A stretch of DNA of 64,000 bases, taken from Chromohalobacter israelensis. GTDB taxonomy: Bacteria > Pseudomonadota > Gammaproteobacteria > Pseudomonadales > Halomonadaceae. Of the stretch, positions 20,537-31,932 are shown one piece after another. The stretch spans positions 558,001-622,000 of the forward strand of contig JQNW01000001.1 of the NCBI GenBank assembly GCA_000761475.1, given 5' to 3'. Each line of letters starts with the position of its first letter. Positions within the stretch are counted from its first letter, which is position 1. A model generated the notes under the pieces. That model was not told the DNA's origin. It saw only the letters and a program-made list of their open reading frames with translations, and ran no database searches. Made by a program: the position numbers and the translations under genes.

Positions 20537-23368
20537 TCACCCAGTAATGGCGTCTTCTACCAGCTGGCGCTGCTGTTCAACATGGACGGACATATAGCCG
20601 GATGCCGGCGCGGCGGAAGCCGGGCGTCCCGCGAACTTCAGGTCGCGTCCCAGGCCTTCCTTCACCATGTCGGCCACCAGACGCATGTGGTGCTGGCTTT
20701 GATACCAGGCCCCCTGATTGAGCGGCTCTTCCTGACACCAGACGACCTGCTCGAGGTTGGGGTAGGTCTTGAAGACTTCGTACAGCTCTTCCTTGGGGAA
20801 AGGATAGATCTGTTCCAACCGCACGATCGCCACGTCGTCGTTGCCGTTCTCGGCCCGGTAGCTCGCCAGGTCGTAGTAGACCTTGCCCGAGCACAGCACC
20901 ACACGCTTGACGCTCTCGGCGTCGCGCTTGCCCTGGTCCGGCAGTACCATCTCGAAACGCCCGTTGGCCAGATCCTCCAGCGTGGAGGTCGCCTCCTTGT
21001 GACGCAGCAGGCTCTTCGGCGACATGATCACCAGCGGCTTGCGCAATGGGCGGATCACCTGGCGGCGCAGAAGATGGAAGATCTGGGCCGGCGTGGTCGG
21101 CATGCAGACCTGCATGTTGTGCTCGGCACACAGCTGCAGGAAGCGCTCGAGACGCGCCGAGGAGTGCTCGGGGCCCTGCCCTTCGTAGCCGTGCGGCAGC
21201 AGCATGGTAAGGCCGCAGAGCCGTCCCCACTTGGTCTCGCCGGACGAAATGAACTGGTCGATGACGACCTGTGCACCGTTGGCGAAGTCGCCGAACTGCG
21301 CCTCCCAGATGATCAAGGCATTGGGCGTGGTCGTGGAGTAGCCGTACTCGAACGCCAGGGCGGCTTCTTCGGACAGGAAGGAGTCGCGGATGGTGAAATT
21401 CGGCTGGCCTTCCTTGATGTACTCCAGCGGCACGTAGGTCGAGCCGTCCTTCTGGTTGTGCACGACCGCATGCCGGTGCGAGAAGGTACCGCGACCGGTA
21501 TCCTGCCCCGTCAGGCGAATCGGATGCCCTTCGTCCAGCAGGGTGGCATACGCCAGGGTCTCGCCGAAGCCCCAGTTGACGGCCAGATCGCCGGCCGCCA
21601 TCTTGCGACGGTCTTCGTAGATCTTGGCCACCTGGCGCTGGACCTCGATGCCCTCGGGCACTTCGCACATCTTGGCGGCAAGCCGCTGCATGCGGGTCAT
21701 GTCGATCGAGGTATCGGCATCGCCGGTCCACTCATGGCCGAGATACGGCGTCCAGTCGACGAACAGCTCCGTATTGGGCTGCTTGACCAGCGCATTGGCC
21801 ACGTGATTGCCCGCCACCAGGTCCTCGCGATACTTCTCGACCATGGCGGACGCTTCGTCCTCGCTGATCATGCCCTGCTGGACCAGACTCGCCACATACA
21901 GCTCCCGCGAGCTCTTGTGCGACTTGATCTTCTGGTACATCAGCGGCTGCGTGCCGGAGGGTTCGTCGGCCTCGTTGTGGCCACGCTTGCGATAGCAGAC
22001 GAGATCGATCACCACGTCCTTGTTGAACTGGTAACGATAGTCGACGGCCACTTGCGTGGCATGAATCACCGCTTCGGGGTCGTCACCGTTCACATGGAAG
22101 ATCGGCGCCTGGACCATCTTGGCGATGTCGGTGCAATATTCCGTGGAGCGCGCGTCATCGGGCCGCGAGGTCGTGAACCCGACCTGGTTGTTGATGACGA
22201 TGTGCACGGTGCCGCCGGTCTTGTAGCCGCGGGTCTGAGACATCTGGAATGTCTCCATGACCACGCCCTGCCCCGCAAAGGCGGCATCGCCGTGGACCAC
22301 GACCGGCAACACCTTGGCGCCCTCGCTGTCGTCGCGACGATCCTGACGCGCGCGCACCGAGCCTTCGACAACCGGCGACACGATCTCGAGGTGCGAGGGA
22401 TTGAACGCCAGTGCCAGGTGCACTTCGCCGCCTTCGGTCATCACGTTGGAACTGAAGCCCTGGTGGTACTTCACGTCCCCGGAGCCCTGCTGGATGACTT
22501 TCTTGCCATCGAACTCGTCGATCAATTCCGAGGGACTCTTGCCCAGCAGATTGACCAGCAGGTTCAGGCGGCCCCGGTGGGCCATGCCGATGACGACTTC
22601 CTTGGTACCGTAATTGCCGGTGCGCTGGATGATTTCGTCGACCATCGGAATGAAGGTCTCGCCACCTTCCAGGCCGAAGCGCTTGGTGCCCGGATACTTG
22701 GAAGCAAGATAGCTTTCAAGCCCTTCCGCTGCCGTCAGGCGTTCGAGAATGTGCTTGCGCACATCGACGCTGTAATCCGGCTTGGAACGCACCGATTCGA
22801 AGCGCTGCTGCAGCCAGCGTTTCTCGTCGGTGTTGACGATATGCATGAATTCGCAGCCGATGCTGCGGCAGTACGTCTGCTCCAGAACCTCGACGATTTC
22901 CTTGAGCGGCGCCTGGTCCTTGCCCAGAAAGAGGGAGCCCGTCTGGAAAGACGTTTCCATGTCAGCGTCGGTCAACTGATGGAAAGACAGTTCCAGATCG
23001 GGAATGGGCGTCGGGCTGCGCAGCCCCAGCGGATCGATATCGGCACGCTGATGGCCACGGAAGCGATAAGCGTTGATCAGCTGGAGAACCTTGACCTGCT
23101 TCTTGTTCTCGCCGCTGTCGGCGGGACCGGCGGCGGGGCCGCGACGGTTTTGGGCCAACTGGTAGAACTGGTCGCGAATCGGACTGAGAGGAACGTCGTG
23201 GGAGGGGGCGCCTTCCGGACGGGGTAACTGGTCGAAATAGTTACGCCATTCGTCGGGAACCTCTGAGGGATCGACGAGATATTGCTCGTAGAGCGCTTCC
23301 ACGTAGTGGGCGTTGCCGCCGCTGACATGGGAAGTGCGCCACATCAACTCCATTGTGCCTTCTTGCAT
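20537..23368 (-). CDS. sucA: 2-oxoglutarate dehydrogenase E1
   Basis: The 943 residues (E. coli 933) have the N-terminal YVEALYEQYLVDPSEVPDEWRNYF segment and thiamine diphosphate domain motifs such as GMAHRGRLNLLVNLLGK and HGDAAFAGQGVVMET. It decarboxylates 2-oxoglutarate and succinylates the lipoyl arms of SucB. Two close starts are possible: ATG 23368, or ATG 23353, which has AAGAAGG just before it; the difference is five residues. Confidence 0.96.
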   Translation of the reverse strand: MQEGTMELMWRTSHVSGGNAHYVEALYEQYLVDPSEVPDEWRNYFDQLPRPEGAPSHDVPLSPIRDQFYQLAQNRRGPAAGPADSGENKKQVKVLQLINAYRFRGHQRADIDPLGLRSPTPIPDLELSFHQLTDADMETSFQTGSLFLGKDQAPLKEIVEVLEQTYCRSIGCEFMHIVNTDEKRWLQQRFESVRSKPDYSVDVRKHILERLTAAEGLESYLASKYPGTKRFGLEGGETFIPMVDEIIQRTGNYGTKEVVIGMAHRGRLNLLVNLLGKSPSELIDEFDGKKVIQQGSGDVKYHQGFSSNVMTEGGEVHLALAFNPSHLEIVSPVVEGSVRARQDRRDDSEGAKVLPVVVHGDAAFAGQGVVMETFQMSQTRGYKTGGTVHIVINNQVGFTTSRPDDARSTEYCTDIAKMVQAPIFHVNGDDPEAVIHATQVAVDYRYQFNKDVVIDLVCYRKRGHNEADEPSGTQPLMYQKIKSHKSSRELYVASLVQQGMISEDEASAMVEKYREDLVAGNHVANALVKQPNTELFVDWTPYLGHEWTGDADTSIDMTRMQRLAAKMCEVPEGIEVQRQVAKIYEDRRKMAAGDLAVNWGFGETLAYATLLDEGHPIRLTGQDTGRGTFSHRHAVVHNQKDGSTYVPLEYIKEGQPNFTIRDSFLSEEAALAFEYGYSTTTPNALIIWEAQFGDFANGAQVVIDQFISSGETKWGRLCGLTMLLPHGYEGQGPEHSSARLERFLQLCAEHNMQVCMPTTPAQIFHLLRRQVIRPLRKPLVIMSPKSLLRHKEATSTLEDLANGRFEMVLPDQGKRDAESVKRVVLCSGKVYYDLASYRAENGNDDVAIVRLEQIYPFPKEELYEVFKTYPNLEQVVWCQEEPLNQGAWYQSQHHMRLVADMVKEGLGRDLKFAGRPASAAPASGYMSVHVEQQRQLVEDAITG

Positions 23369-23495
23369 CTCTTGGTCACCCTATGCACTGATGGGTGTTC
23401 TTGGCGCTGGCACGCCCGGACGTGCCGGCGTCACTTGGAACCTGCGTCGGGCAGGCTGGCGTCATACGCGACGCCGGGTCCACTTATCGTCAAAA

Positions 23496-23563
23496 GCCGG
23501 TGCACGAGGCACCGGCTGCAACGGTCGCGGGACCGGCTTCCTGCGACGCCTTGTCGCAGGAAG
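23496..23563 (-). repeat. Two tandem hairpins between sdhB and sucA
   Basis: GCCGGTGC/GCACCGGC (23496-23516, 8-bp stem) and CTTCCTGCGAC/GTCGCAGGAAG (23537-23563, 11-bp stem) lie in the 233-bp gap. Neither is followed by a U-run on the minus strand. They could attenuate or stabilise the transcript between the sdh and suc parts of the cluster. Confidence 0.6.
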
Positions 23564-23601
23564 CGGCTTGTTGCCAATGATAACAAGCCAAGCGGCGCGA
23601 T

Positions 23602-24312
23602 TTAAGTGGCATTGGACAGTAACATCTCGCGAATCTTGCCGATCGCCCGTGTCGGGTTAAGCCCTTTGGGGCAAACCGCCACGCAGTTCATGATGCCGCG
23701 GCAGCGGAACAGGCTGAACGGGTCCTCGAGCCGCGCCAGACGCTCGCTCGTGGCGGTGTCGCGCGAATCGGCGAGGAAGCGATATGCCTGCAGCAACCCG
23801 GCCGGCCCCACGAACTTGTCCGGGTTCCACCAGAACGACGGGCACGCAGTCGAGCAGCAGGCGCACAGGATGCACTCGTAGAGACCGTCGAGCTTGTCGC
23901 GCTCCTCCGGCGACTGCAGGCGTTCCGTGGCCGGCGGGTTGGTGTCGTTCTGCAGGTAAGGCTGGATGCTCTCGTACTGCTTGTAGAACACCCCCATGTC
24001 GACCACCAGGTCACGAATGACCGGCAGGCCCGGCAACGGACGCAGCACCAGCTTGTTGTCCTTGACCACCTCGGACAGCGGCGTGATGCATGCCAGACCG
24101 TTCTTGCCGTTCATGTTCATGCCATCGGAACCGCAAACCCCTTCACGGCAGCTGCGACGATACGCCATGGAACTGTCCTGCTGCTTGATCATCTCAAGCG
24201 CATTGAGAACCATGATATCGCGACCCTGGGTGTCCAGTTGGAACTCCTGCATGTAGGGCGCGGAGTCGGTTTCCGGGTTGTAGCGGTAGATAGATACCTG
24301 AAGCGTGGACAT
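23602..24312 (-). CDS. sdhB: Succinate dehydrogenase iron-sulfur subunit
   Basis: The protein is 236 residues. [2Fe-2S] ligands lie in SCREGVCGSDGMN and GLAC (C55, C60, D63, C75, as in E. coli). The [4Fe-4S] and [3Fe-4S] motifs are CILCACCSTACPS and CRGIMNCVAVCPKG. It passes electrons from SdhA FAD to quinone. The start MSTLQVSIYRYNPE lies 13 nt after the sdhA stop. Confidence 0.97.
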   Translation of the reverse strand: MSTLQVSIYRYNPETDSAPYMQEFQLDTQGRDIMVLNALEMIKQQDSSMAYRRSCREGVCGSDGMNMNGKNGLACITPLSEVVKDNKLVLRPLPGLPVIRDLVVDMGVFYKQYESIQPYLQNDTNPPATERLQSPEERDKLDGLYECILCACCSTACPSFWWNPDKFVGPAGLLQAYRFLADSRDTATSERLARLEDPFSLFRCRGIMNCVAVCPKGLNPTRAIGKIREMLLSNAT

Positions 24313-24325
24313 CTTGGACAACCCC

Positions 24326-26098
24326 TTAGTAAGTGCGGATTTTCGGCTCGAAGGTATCGACGGTCTTCGGCACAAAGTTCACATCACGCTGTCCCAGGCG
24401 CTTTTCGACCGGGAAGTACATGGAGTGCTTGAGCCAATTGGCGTCGTCGCGGTCCGGGTAGTCGTAGCGCGAATGCGCACCACGGCTTTCCTTGCGCTCC
24501 AGGGCGGAAATGGCCGTAGCCTCCGCAACTTCGAGCAGGTTGTCGAGCTCCAGCGCCTCGACACGCGCGGTGTTGAAGGCGTTGGACTTGTCGGACAAGT
24601 GAGCATTGGCGATGCGCTCGCGCAGATCGGCCAGCTTCTTGACGCCCTGCTGCATGTTGTCTTCCTGACGGAAGACGCCGAAGTCATTCTGCATGATGTC
24701 CTGCAGTTCGGCGCGCAGGTCGGGCACCGCTTCGCCGCCGCTGGACTCGTCCCAGCGAGTGATGCGCGCCATGGCGCTGTCGATGTCGGACTGGGCCGCC
24801 TCGAGGTAATCGACCCCCTCGTTGAGGGCTTCCTCGATGAACATGCCGGCAGCACGCCCGAACACCACCAGGTCGAGCAACGAGTTGCCGCCCAGACGGT
24901 TGGCGCCGTGCACCGAGACGCATGCCGCTTCGCCGCAGGCGAACAGGCCGTTGACGATCTGATCGTTGCCGTCGGCATCCTGCATGATGGCCTGGCCGTG
25001 CACGTTGGTCGGCACGCCCCCCATCATGTAGTGACACGTCGGCACGACGGGAATCGGATCCTTGGCCGGATCGACGTGAGCGAAGGTCTTGGAGAGTTCG
25101 ACGATCCCCGGCAGACGCTTGCTCAGTACCTCTTCACCCAGGTGATCGAGCTTGAGCATGACGTGATCGCCGTTTTCGCCGCAGCCACGACCTTCCAGGA
25201 TCTCCATGACCATGGCGCGCGCCACGACGTCACGACCGGCGAGGTCCTTGGCGTTCGGCGCATAACGCTCCATGAAGCGCTCGCCGTCCTTGTTGATCAG
25301 GTAGCCGCCTTCGCCACGACAGCCTTCGGTGACCAACACCCCTGCGCCGTAAATGCCGGTGGGGTGGAACTGCCACATTTCCATGTCCTGCATGGGGAAG
25401 CCCGCACGCAGGGCCATGCCGATCCCGTCGCCGGTATTGATCAGGGCATTGGTCGTGGACGCGTAGATGCGGCCCGAGCCGCCGGTGGCCAGCACCGTCG
25501 CCTTGGATTTGATGTGCACGACTTCACCGGTCTCGATGCACATGGCAATGCAGCCGACCACGTCGCCGTTGGCGTTCTTGACCAGATCGACCGCGTACCA
25601 CTCGTTCAGGAAGACGGTGTTGTTCTTCAGGTTGTTCTGATACAAGGTATGCAGCAGCGCATGGCCGGTACGGTCGGCGGCGGCACAGGTCCGCGCGGCC
25701 TGGCCGCCCTTGCCGAAGTCCTTGGACTGACCGCCGAAGGGGCGCTGATAGATGCGGCCGTTGTCGAAGCGTGAAAACGGCAGCCCCATGTGTTCCAGCT
25801 CGAAGACCGCCTTGGGCCCTTCGGAACACATGTACTCGGCGGCTTCCTGGTCGGTAATGTAGTCACCGCCTTTGACGGTGTCGTACATGTGCCAGCGCCA
25901 ATCGTCGTTGGGATCGGCGGAAGCGATGGCGCAGGTAATGCCGCCCTGTGCGGAAACGGTGTGCGAGCGCGTCGGGAAGACCTTGGTGATGACCGCCGTC
26001 TTCTTGCCCGACTTGGCCAGCTCGAGCGCGGCGCGCAGGCCGGAGCCACCACCGCCGATGATGATTGCGTCGAATGTCAGGCTACGCATATTGGACAT
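24326..26098 (-). CDS. sdhA: Succinate dehydrogenase flavoprotein subunit
   Basis: The 590 residues have the FAD dinucleotide motif [18 protein letters not shown] and the covalent FAD histidine in [13 protein letters not shown] (H46). Active-site segments include [15 protein letters not shown]. It oxidises succinate to fumarate at the cytoplasmic face of the inner membrane. It is 3 nt downstream of sdhD. Confidence 0.97.
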   Translation of the reverse strand: MSNMRSLTFDAIIIGGGGSGLRAALELAKSGKKTAVITKVFPTRSHTVSAQGGITCAIASADPNDDWRWHMYDTVKGGDYITDQEAAEYMCSEGPKAVFELEHMGLPFSRFDNGRIYQRPFGGQSKDFGKGGQAARTCAAADRTGHALLHTLYQNNLKNNTVFLNEWYAVDLVKNANGDVVGCIAMCIETGEVVHIKSKATVLATGGSGRIYASTTNALINTGDGIGMALRAGFPMQDMEMWQFHPTGIYGAGVLVTEGCRGEGGYLINKDGERFMERYAPNAKDLAGRDVVARAMVMEILEGRGCGENGDHVMLKLDHLGEEVLSKRLPGIVELSKTFAHVDPAKDPIPVVPTCHYMMGGVPTNVHGQAIMQDADGNDQIVNGLFACGEAACVSVHGANRLGGNSLLDLVVFGRAAGMFIEEALNEGVDYLEAAQSDIDSAMARITRWDESSGGEAVPDLRAELQDIMQNDFGVFRQEDNMQQGVKKLADLRERIANAHLSDKSNAFNTARVEALELDNLLEVAEATAISALERKESRGAHSRYDYPDRDDANWLKHSMYFPVEKRLGQRDVNFVPKTVDTFEPKIRTY

Positions 26099-26101
26099 GG
26101 A

Positions 26102-26449
26102 TTAGGCTCCCCAGAGGACTTGAACGCCCCACACCAGAAAAACGAAGATGGCCAGCATGACGACCGCTTGAAACGCGAAACGCACGCCCGTCTGTTTGAG
26201 ATAGTCGGTCGACACGGTCCACAGACCGACCCAGGCGTGCGCCGCGATGGAGATGAAGGCCAACAAGGAGAACACCCGCATCCAGGTCTGCGAGAAGAGC
26301 CCGCTCCAGGTGGCGTAATCGAGCCCCGGATGGAACAGGAGATACAGGACCATGAACAGAGCATAGACGGCCAGGATGACGGCCGAAATGCGCTGGATCA
26401 GCCAATCGGACAGGCCACTACGGCCGAGATTCGTGATGTTGGTTACCAT
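26102..26449 (-). CDS. sdhD: Succinate dehydrogenase membrane anchor subunit D
   Basis: The 115-residue protein has three membrane helices. Heme-pocket residue H71 and the quinone-site pair D82-Y83 occupy the same numbering as in E. coli SdhD. It overlaps the sdhC stop by 7 nt. Confidence 0.93.
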   Translation of the reverse strand: MVTNITNLGRSGLSDWLIQRISAVILAVYALFMVLYLLFHPGLDYATWSGLFSQTWMRVFSLLAFISIAAHAWVGLWTVSTDYLKQTGVRFAFQAVVMLAIFVFLVWGVQVLWGA

Positions 26450-26820
26450 ACCCAGACTCCTGCCAGAACCACCAAGATGGCACTGATCACGACGGTGATC
26501 TGTGCCTTGCGATACCCACCTTCGAGATCCACGCCGATCCCGGCATCCATCAACAGGTGCTTGATACCTGCCACGAAATGGAAGCCCAACGCCGAGAGCA
26601 GGCCCCAGGCGATCAGTTTGGCGAGAACGTTGTTGGCGAGGGTGTCACGTACGGCTTCGAAGCCTTCGGGAGACGAGAGTGACACGTCAAGGGCCCAGAA
26701 ACCGAAGATCAGTCCTATGAACAGGATGATACCGGTGATCCGGTGGGCAATGGAGGTCAATGCGGGAAGTGGGAACTTTATCGTCGTCAGGTCTAGGTTT
26801 ACGGGTCTTTTGCTATTCAC
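26443..26820 (-). CDS. sdhC: Succinate dehydrogenase cytochrome b556 subunit C
   Basis: The 125 residues start at a GTG codon (NSKRPVNLDLTTIKFPLPAL). There are three membrane helices. S23 and R27 match the E. coli quinone-site residues, and H81 in ALGFHFVAGIKH matches heme ligand H84. It is the first gene of the minus-strand TCA block, about 120 nt after the predicted transcription start. Confidence 0.94.
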   Translation of the reverse strand: MNSKRPVNLDLTTIKFPLPALTSIAHRITGIILFIGLIFGFWALDVSLSSPEGFEAVRDTLANNVLAKLIAWGLLSALGFHFVAGIKHLLMDAGIGVDLEGGYRKAQITVVISAILVVLAGVWVW

Positions 26821-26893
26821 GGCTCATCACACTCTCTTGGCCCGCCAGCGGCTGGGGCTGTACCCGGTGCGGGCGGTGGTTTGAGGGGAAGTC

Positions 26894-26919
26894 CTTGGTC
26901 GAGGGCTTACATGACCAAG
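26894..26919 (-). repeat. Inverted repeat in the sdhC leader
   Basis: CTTGGTC and GACCAAG flank 12 nt inside the untranslated leader of the sdh transcript. It could fold as a 7-bp hairpin. A regulatory role is speculative. Confidence 0.35.
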
Positions 26920-26948
26920 CCATGCTCCTGCCAGTCGCGCGGGGTAAG

Positions 26949-26977
26949 ATTATAAGGACCGGGGCATGCCATGACAA
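26949..26977 (-). promoter_or_regulatory. Sigma70 promoter of the sdh-suc block
   Basis: Minus-strand TTGTCA (26977-26972), a 17-bp spacer and consensus TATAAT (26954-26949). The 395-bp region between sdhC and gltA otherwise holds only the leader repeat and the gltA promoter. Confidence 0.75.
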
Positions 26978-27123
26978 ATGAGATAGCGCTTGCAGCCGCT
27001 TCCATCGGAGCGTCAAATAGGGGCGCAATCCCGGGTAGAGACCTTGTTTGCACTGCTATTCTCGTCACGCCTCGACACGGCATGCGCGAATCCTCACGTT
27101 CCCGCAGGGCGCCCTTGGCCCAA

Positions 27124-27151
27124 TTGACAATCTTCCGCGTGGTTCTATAGT
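27124..27151 (+). promoter_or_regulatory. Sigma70 promoter of gltA
   Basis: Consensus TTGACA (27124-27129), a 16-bp spacer and TATAGT (27146-27151), about 65 bp before the start codon. Confidence 0.75.
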
Positions 27152-27215
27152 AGGCGAACCATTTTCGCTGGCATGGCAAGCAAGACAAAGACTTAGGTAA
27201 AAAGAGGAGGCCATA

Positions 27216-28502
<1,287 letters not shown>

Positions 28503-28534
28503 GCGGCTGTTCATCAACCGCTTCACGCTACCGA

Positions 28535-28563
28535 CGAGCCGCCCTGAGGGCGGCTCGTTGCGT
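28535..28563 (+). terminator. Rho-independent terminator of gltA
   Basis: A 10-bp perfect stem CGAGCCGCCC/GGGCGGCTCG with a 3-nt loop followed by TTGCGTTT, 32 bp after the stop codon. Confidence 0.8.
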
Positions 28564-28866
28564 TTGGTGAGAGGACTGCTGCCAAGCCCTGAGCGTTTTC
28601 CACACTTTCTGTGGATAACCCTGTTCAAAACCTTTAGTCAGTCGCTCAGAAACACCATGACAAGGGGGTTACGCTCAAATTGGTTATTTTTTGACCTCTC
28701 CTAGGTCATTGAAAATAAAGAAATTTTTCAATAACGCTCGACGCAGCCCCATGCCGCGCGGCGTTATGCACAACACTGCGACGACGGGATGCAACGGTGG
28801 ACAAAGCCACAGAAGTGTCAAGGGAAAAAACGTATAAATACGTCTAAGGAAGGAGGGGTACGGCGA
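28564..28866. other. Non-coding stretch between gltA and the tRNA genes
   Basis: About 300 bp, more AT-rich than its surroundings, with scattered T-runs and a TTTCTGTGGATAACC segment. I find no convincing gene on either strand. Confidence 0.5.
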
Positions 28867-28889
28867 CAAAAAAAGACGCTTTCGCGTCT
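28867..28889 (-). terminator. Terminator of the tRNA transcript
   Basis: Minus-strand AGACGC-GAAA-GCGTCT followed by seven T residues, 30 bp beyond the 3' end of tRNA-Glu. Confidence 0.88.
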
Positions 28890-28918
28890 CGGGCCGATAC
28901 CATCATGTCCAGGAAAGG

Positions 28919-28994
28919 TGGCGTCCCATAGGGGGTTCGAACCCCTGTTACCGCCGTGAAAGGGCGGTGTCCTAGACCACTAGACGAATGGGAC
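28919..28994 (-). tRNA. tRNA-Glu (UUC)
   Basis: A 76-nt cloverleaf: acceptor GTCCCAT pairing with ATGGGAC, D-arm GTCTAGTGGTCTAGGAC, anticodon loop CTTTCAC with anticodon TTC, T-arm GGGGTTCGAACCCC, encoded CCA. It is co-transcribed with tRNA-Ala and adjacent to gltX, the cognate synthetase gene. Confidence 0.96.
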
Positions 28995-29010
28995 GCATCA
29001 TCTTGATGTT

Positions 29011-29086
29011 TGGTGGAGCCTAGCGGGTTCGAACCGCTGACCTCAACACTGCCAGTGTTGCGCTCTCCCAACTGAGCTAAGGCCCC
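29011..29086 (-). tRNA. tRNA-Ala (GGC)
   Basis: A 76-nt cloverleaf starting GGGGCCTTAGCTCAGTTGG, anticodon loop CTGGCAG with anticodon GGC, T-arm AGCGGTTCGAACCCGCT, encoded ACCA. It is the first gene of the two-tRNA transcript. Confidence 0.96.
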
Positions 29087-29106
29087 GTGCCTTCAAGACG
29101 GTGCGT

Positions 29107-29135
29107 ATGTTACCGACCCACCCCTTCCACGTCAA
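29107..29135 (-). promoter_or_regulatory. Promoter of the tRNA-Ala/tRNA-Glu unit
   Basis: Minus-strand TTGACG, 17-bp spacer, TAACAT, placing the start of transcription about 10-15 nt before tRNA-Ala. Confidence 0.65.
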
Positions 29136-29221
29136 TACTTTTCAGGAAGAAGGGAGAAAGTGCCTGCCCCTCCAGGTGGCATAGCGGCGTCCCCCCCCTT
29201 CCAGGCGCAAGACGCCTCGAC

Positions 29222-30706
29222 TCACACTTGCAACTGCCTATATTCCTTCTCGAAGCGCTTGGCCTGTTTCTTGGAGACACCGCCCAGCACCTCGATGGCA
29301 TGACGCAGCCGCGCGCGGGTCATGTCCGACCCCAGAATGGCCATGGCATCCAACACCGATGTCGATGTCGCACTGCCGGTCACGGCGATGAAAACCGGCG
29401 CCAGGAACGCCTTCATCTTCATGTCGAAGGCCTCGGCCAGAGCCTTGGCTTCATCGAGCAGCACGTCCTTCTCCCAGCGGGAGACGCCTTCGAGACGCCA
29501 GGTCAGGAACTGCAGCAACTTGAGCAGCGTTTCATGCTCCAGCTTGATGCCGTCGAAGCTGGATGCCTCGAGCGGCGGCACACCGGAAAAGAAATGCCCG
29601 GCCAGCGGCATGACATCGGACAGTGTCGAGATGCGCGGGCGCACCTGCGGCAGAATCTGATTGACGTAGGCATCATTGAACGCCCACTCGCGCAACGCCT
29701 GGAGCAGCGCTGCATCGTCCAGATCCTCGCGAATGTACACCCCGTTGAGCCAGGTCAGCTTTTCGAGATCGAAGACCGGCCCCCCCAGGGAAACACGCTG
29801 GATATCGAAGTTCGCCATCATCTCCTCGAGCGTGAACTTCTCGCGGTCGTCGGGCATCGACCACCCCATGCGGCCCAGATAATTGGTCACTGCCTGCGGC
29901 AGGAAGCCCATCCGCCGGTAATAATTGATGGAAGTCGGATTCTTGCGCTTGGAGAGCTTCGACTTGTCCGGGTTACGCAGCAGCGGCATGTGGCATAGCG
30001 TCGGCATCGGCCAGTCGAAATACTCGTACAGAAGCTTGTGCTTGGGTGCCGAGTTGATCCATTCCTCGCCACGCATCACGTGGGTGATGCCCATCAGGTG
30101 ATCGTCGACGACATTGGCCAGGTGGTAGGTCGGCATGCCATCGGACTTGAGCAGGATCTGCGCATCGACCTGGGCCCAGTCCACCTCGATCTCGCCTCGC
30201 AGCATGTCGCTGACCACGCAGCTGCCCTCCCCGGGCACCTTCATGCGCACCACATAAGGCCACTGCTCACGCTCGCGACGCGCCACTTCATCGTCGGGAA
30301 GCGCCAGATCCGCCGGCTTGAGCGCCAGGTGCAGACCCGCCGCCTTGCGCGCTTCGCGCAGTTCGTCGAGCTCCTCGCTGGTCCGGTAGCACTTGAAGGC
30401 GTGTCCGGCATCGAGCAGCTGCTGCGCATATTGCGCGTAGATATCGCCCCGCTCACTTTGACGATAGGGGCCATGCGGGCCGCCCACGTCAGGACCCTCG
30501 TCCCATTCCAGGCCCAGCCAGCGCAGCGAGTCGAGAATCATCTGCTCCGACTCGGCCGTCGAGCGCACTCGGTCCGTGTCCTCGATGCGCAGAATGAACT
30601 GTCCACCATGCTGGCGCGCGAAGCACAGATTGAACAAGGCGATATAGGCCGTGCCGACATGAGGATCGCCGGTGGGCGACGGTGCGATACGCGTACGTAC
30701 GGTCAT
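29222..30706 (-). CDS. gltX: Glutamyl-tRNA synthetase
   Basis: The 494-residue class I synthetase has a HIGH-type motif in [15 protein letters not shown] and a KMSKS-type motif [10 protein letters not shown]. It charges tRNA-Glu, whose gene is immediately downstream. The start [11 protein letters not shown] at 30706 has GGGA just upstream; an in-frame ATG five codons earlier lacks a good ribosome site. The C-terminus keeps the GluRS anticodon-binding domain. Confidence 0.96.
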   Translation of the reverse strand: MTVRTRIAPSPTGDPHVGTAYIALFNLCFARQHGGQFILRIEDTDRVRSTAESEQMILDSLRWLGLEWDEGPDVGGPHGPYRQSERGDIYAQYAQQLLDAGHAFKCYRTSEELDELREARKAAGLHLALKPADLALPDDEVARREREQWPYVVRMKVPGEGSCVVSDMLRGEIEVDWAQVDAQILLKSDGMPTYHLANVVDDHLMGITHVMRGEEWINSAPKHKLLYEYFDWPMPTLCHMPLLRNPDKSKLSKRKNPTSINYYRRMGFLPQAVTNYLGRMGWSMPDDREKFTLEEMMANFDIQRVSLGGPVFDLEKLTWLNGVYIREDLDDAALLQALREWAFNDAYVNQILPQVRPRISTLSDVMPLAGHFFSGVPPLEASSFDGIKLEHETLLKLLQFLTWRLEGVSRWEKDVLLDEAKALAEAFDMKMKAFLAPVFIAVTGSATSTSVLDAMAILGSDMTRARLRHAIEVLGGVSKKQAKRFEKEYRQLQV

Positions 30707-30822
30707 GGAATTCCCGATCATTGGTGATTGACGATGGCACCATTATACGCATGCGCCTATCCGGCATCAGCACCACCAGGCCAAACGCCCGGCGAGACCG
30801 AAGCTCGATGTCACGCAAGGCG

Positions 30823-31719
30823 TCACAACGCCAGGTGCTCGCGAAACCAGTCGGTGATGAAATCCAGATAGGCCCGGGTCTTGTCGGGCAGGTACTTGCG
30901 CGAGCGGAACAGCACCAGCATGCTGCCATGCTCGTTCCAGTAAGGCTGAAGCAGCGGAATGAGCTGCCCCTCCTCCACCGCCGCGCGTGCCGCGAACGTC
31001 GGCAGGTACGCCAATCCGAAGCCTGACTTCGCGGCCTCCACGACACCCAGCAGATTATTGATCACCAGGCGTGAATTGGGCTCGATGTCCAACGGCTGAC
31101 CATTCAAGGAAAAACGCCAATGGGCACCGAGGTCGTAGTTGCCGTAGAACACCGTATCGTAGTCGGCAATATCCTGTGGATGCAGGGGGCGGCCGGCACG
31201 TGCCAGGTAATCAGGGGCGGCATACAGGCCATACACCACCTTGCACAAGGGGCGCGACACCAGGCTGGATGGCGGCAATGGCCCCATGCGGATGGCCAGA
31301 TCCACCGAATCGTCGATAGGCTCGAAACGCTGATCCTCGAGCAGAATTTCCACCGATACGTCAGGGTACCGCCGCATGAAGGCCGTGGTAGGCGCCGCCA
31401 GATACATGAACCCGAAACTGACCTGGGCGCTGACCTTGAGCTGGCCGCGGGGCTGTGACGTGACCGACTGCACCTGAGCTTCCGCCGACTGCAGTTCCTC
31501 GATGACGCGAAGCCCGTGCTCGTAATAGATCTGTCCGGCCTCGGTCAGACGCAACGAGCGGGTCGACCGGTTGAGCAAGTTGACGCTCAACTCATCCTCC
31601 AGCGCCGCCACGCGCTTGGAGGCCAGCGACTTGGAAATGCTCAGACGCCGCGCCGCCGCCGTAAAGCTGCCTGCCCGCACGACCTCGACGAACACCCGCA
31701 ATGCATCCAGTGTGGTCAC
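30823..31719 (-). CDS. LysR-family transcriptional regulator
   Basis: The 298 residues comprise an N-terminal winged helix (FVEVVRAGSFTAAARRLSISKSLASKRVAALED) and a type 2 periplasmic-binding-like effector domain with QPRGQLKVSAQVSFGFMYLAP-like sequence. It belongs to the CrgA-like clade. No target is adjacent except the plus-strand region starting at about 31.8 kb. Effector unknown. Confidence 0.92.
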   Translation of the reverse strand: MTTLDALRVFVEVVRAGSFTAAARRLSISKSLASKRVAALEDELSVNLLNRSTRSLRLTEAGQIYYEHGLRVIEELQSAEAQVQSVTSQPRGQLKVSAQVSFGFMYLAAPTTAFMRRYPDVSVEILLEDQRFEPIDDSVDLAIRMGPLPPSSLVSRPLCKVVYGLYAAPDYLARAGRPLHPQDIADYDTVFYGNYDLGAHWRFSLNGQPLDIEPNSRLVINNLLGVVEAAKSGFGLAYLPTFAARAAVEEGQLIPLLQPYWNEHGSMLVLFRSRKYLPDKTRAYLDFITDWFREHLAL

Positions 31720-31742
31720 GACAATGCCTCTCTCACGCTTCT

Positions 31743-31759
31743 GTTTCTAAATCGGAAAC
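31743..31759. promoter_or_regulatory. Inverted repeat upstream of the LysR gene
   Basis: GTTTC-N7-GAAAC lies 24 bp before the LysR start, the position expected for an autoregulatory LysR box. Confidence 0.4.
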
Positions 31760-31781
31760 ACTAGTTTTCGATTGTACCCTC

Positions 31782-31810
31782 TTATTACGCAAAGGCCGAC
31801 TGCCTATACT
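31782..31810 (+). promoter_or_regulatory. Candidate plus-strand promoter
   Basis: TTATTA, 17-bp spacer, TATACT. It would drive the region containing the small secreted-type ORF and the XRE gene, divergent from LysR. Confidence 0.35.
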
Positions 31811-31932
31811 GACGCCGCCCGGGATCACGAGACTCTCGCCCCGGGATGCGTGACCTCTTCTCGTGAAGTCGTCACGCGCACGCTACCGGCGCACGACGGC
31901 TTCTGGCCCAAGGGCGCTGGGTGGCGCCTTCA

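Noticed and set aside
20582-23227. 881-codon open frame antisense to sucA
   Set aside because: Exact antisense of a conserved gene in GC-rich DNA; the translation has no family features and long open shadows are expected.
24305-25774. 489-codon plus-strand frame over sdhA
   Set aside because: Shadow of sdhA; no ribosome site or domain.
28919-29086. tRNA genes as a phage attachment site
   Set aside because: Both tRNAs are intact with no flanking duplication or integrase; the insertion is in dusA.
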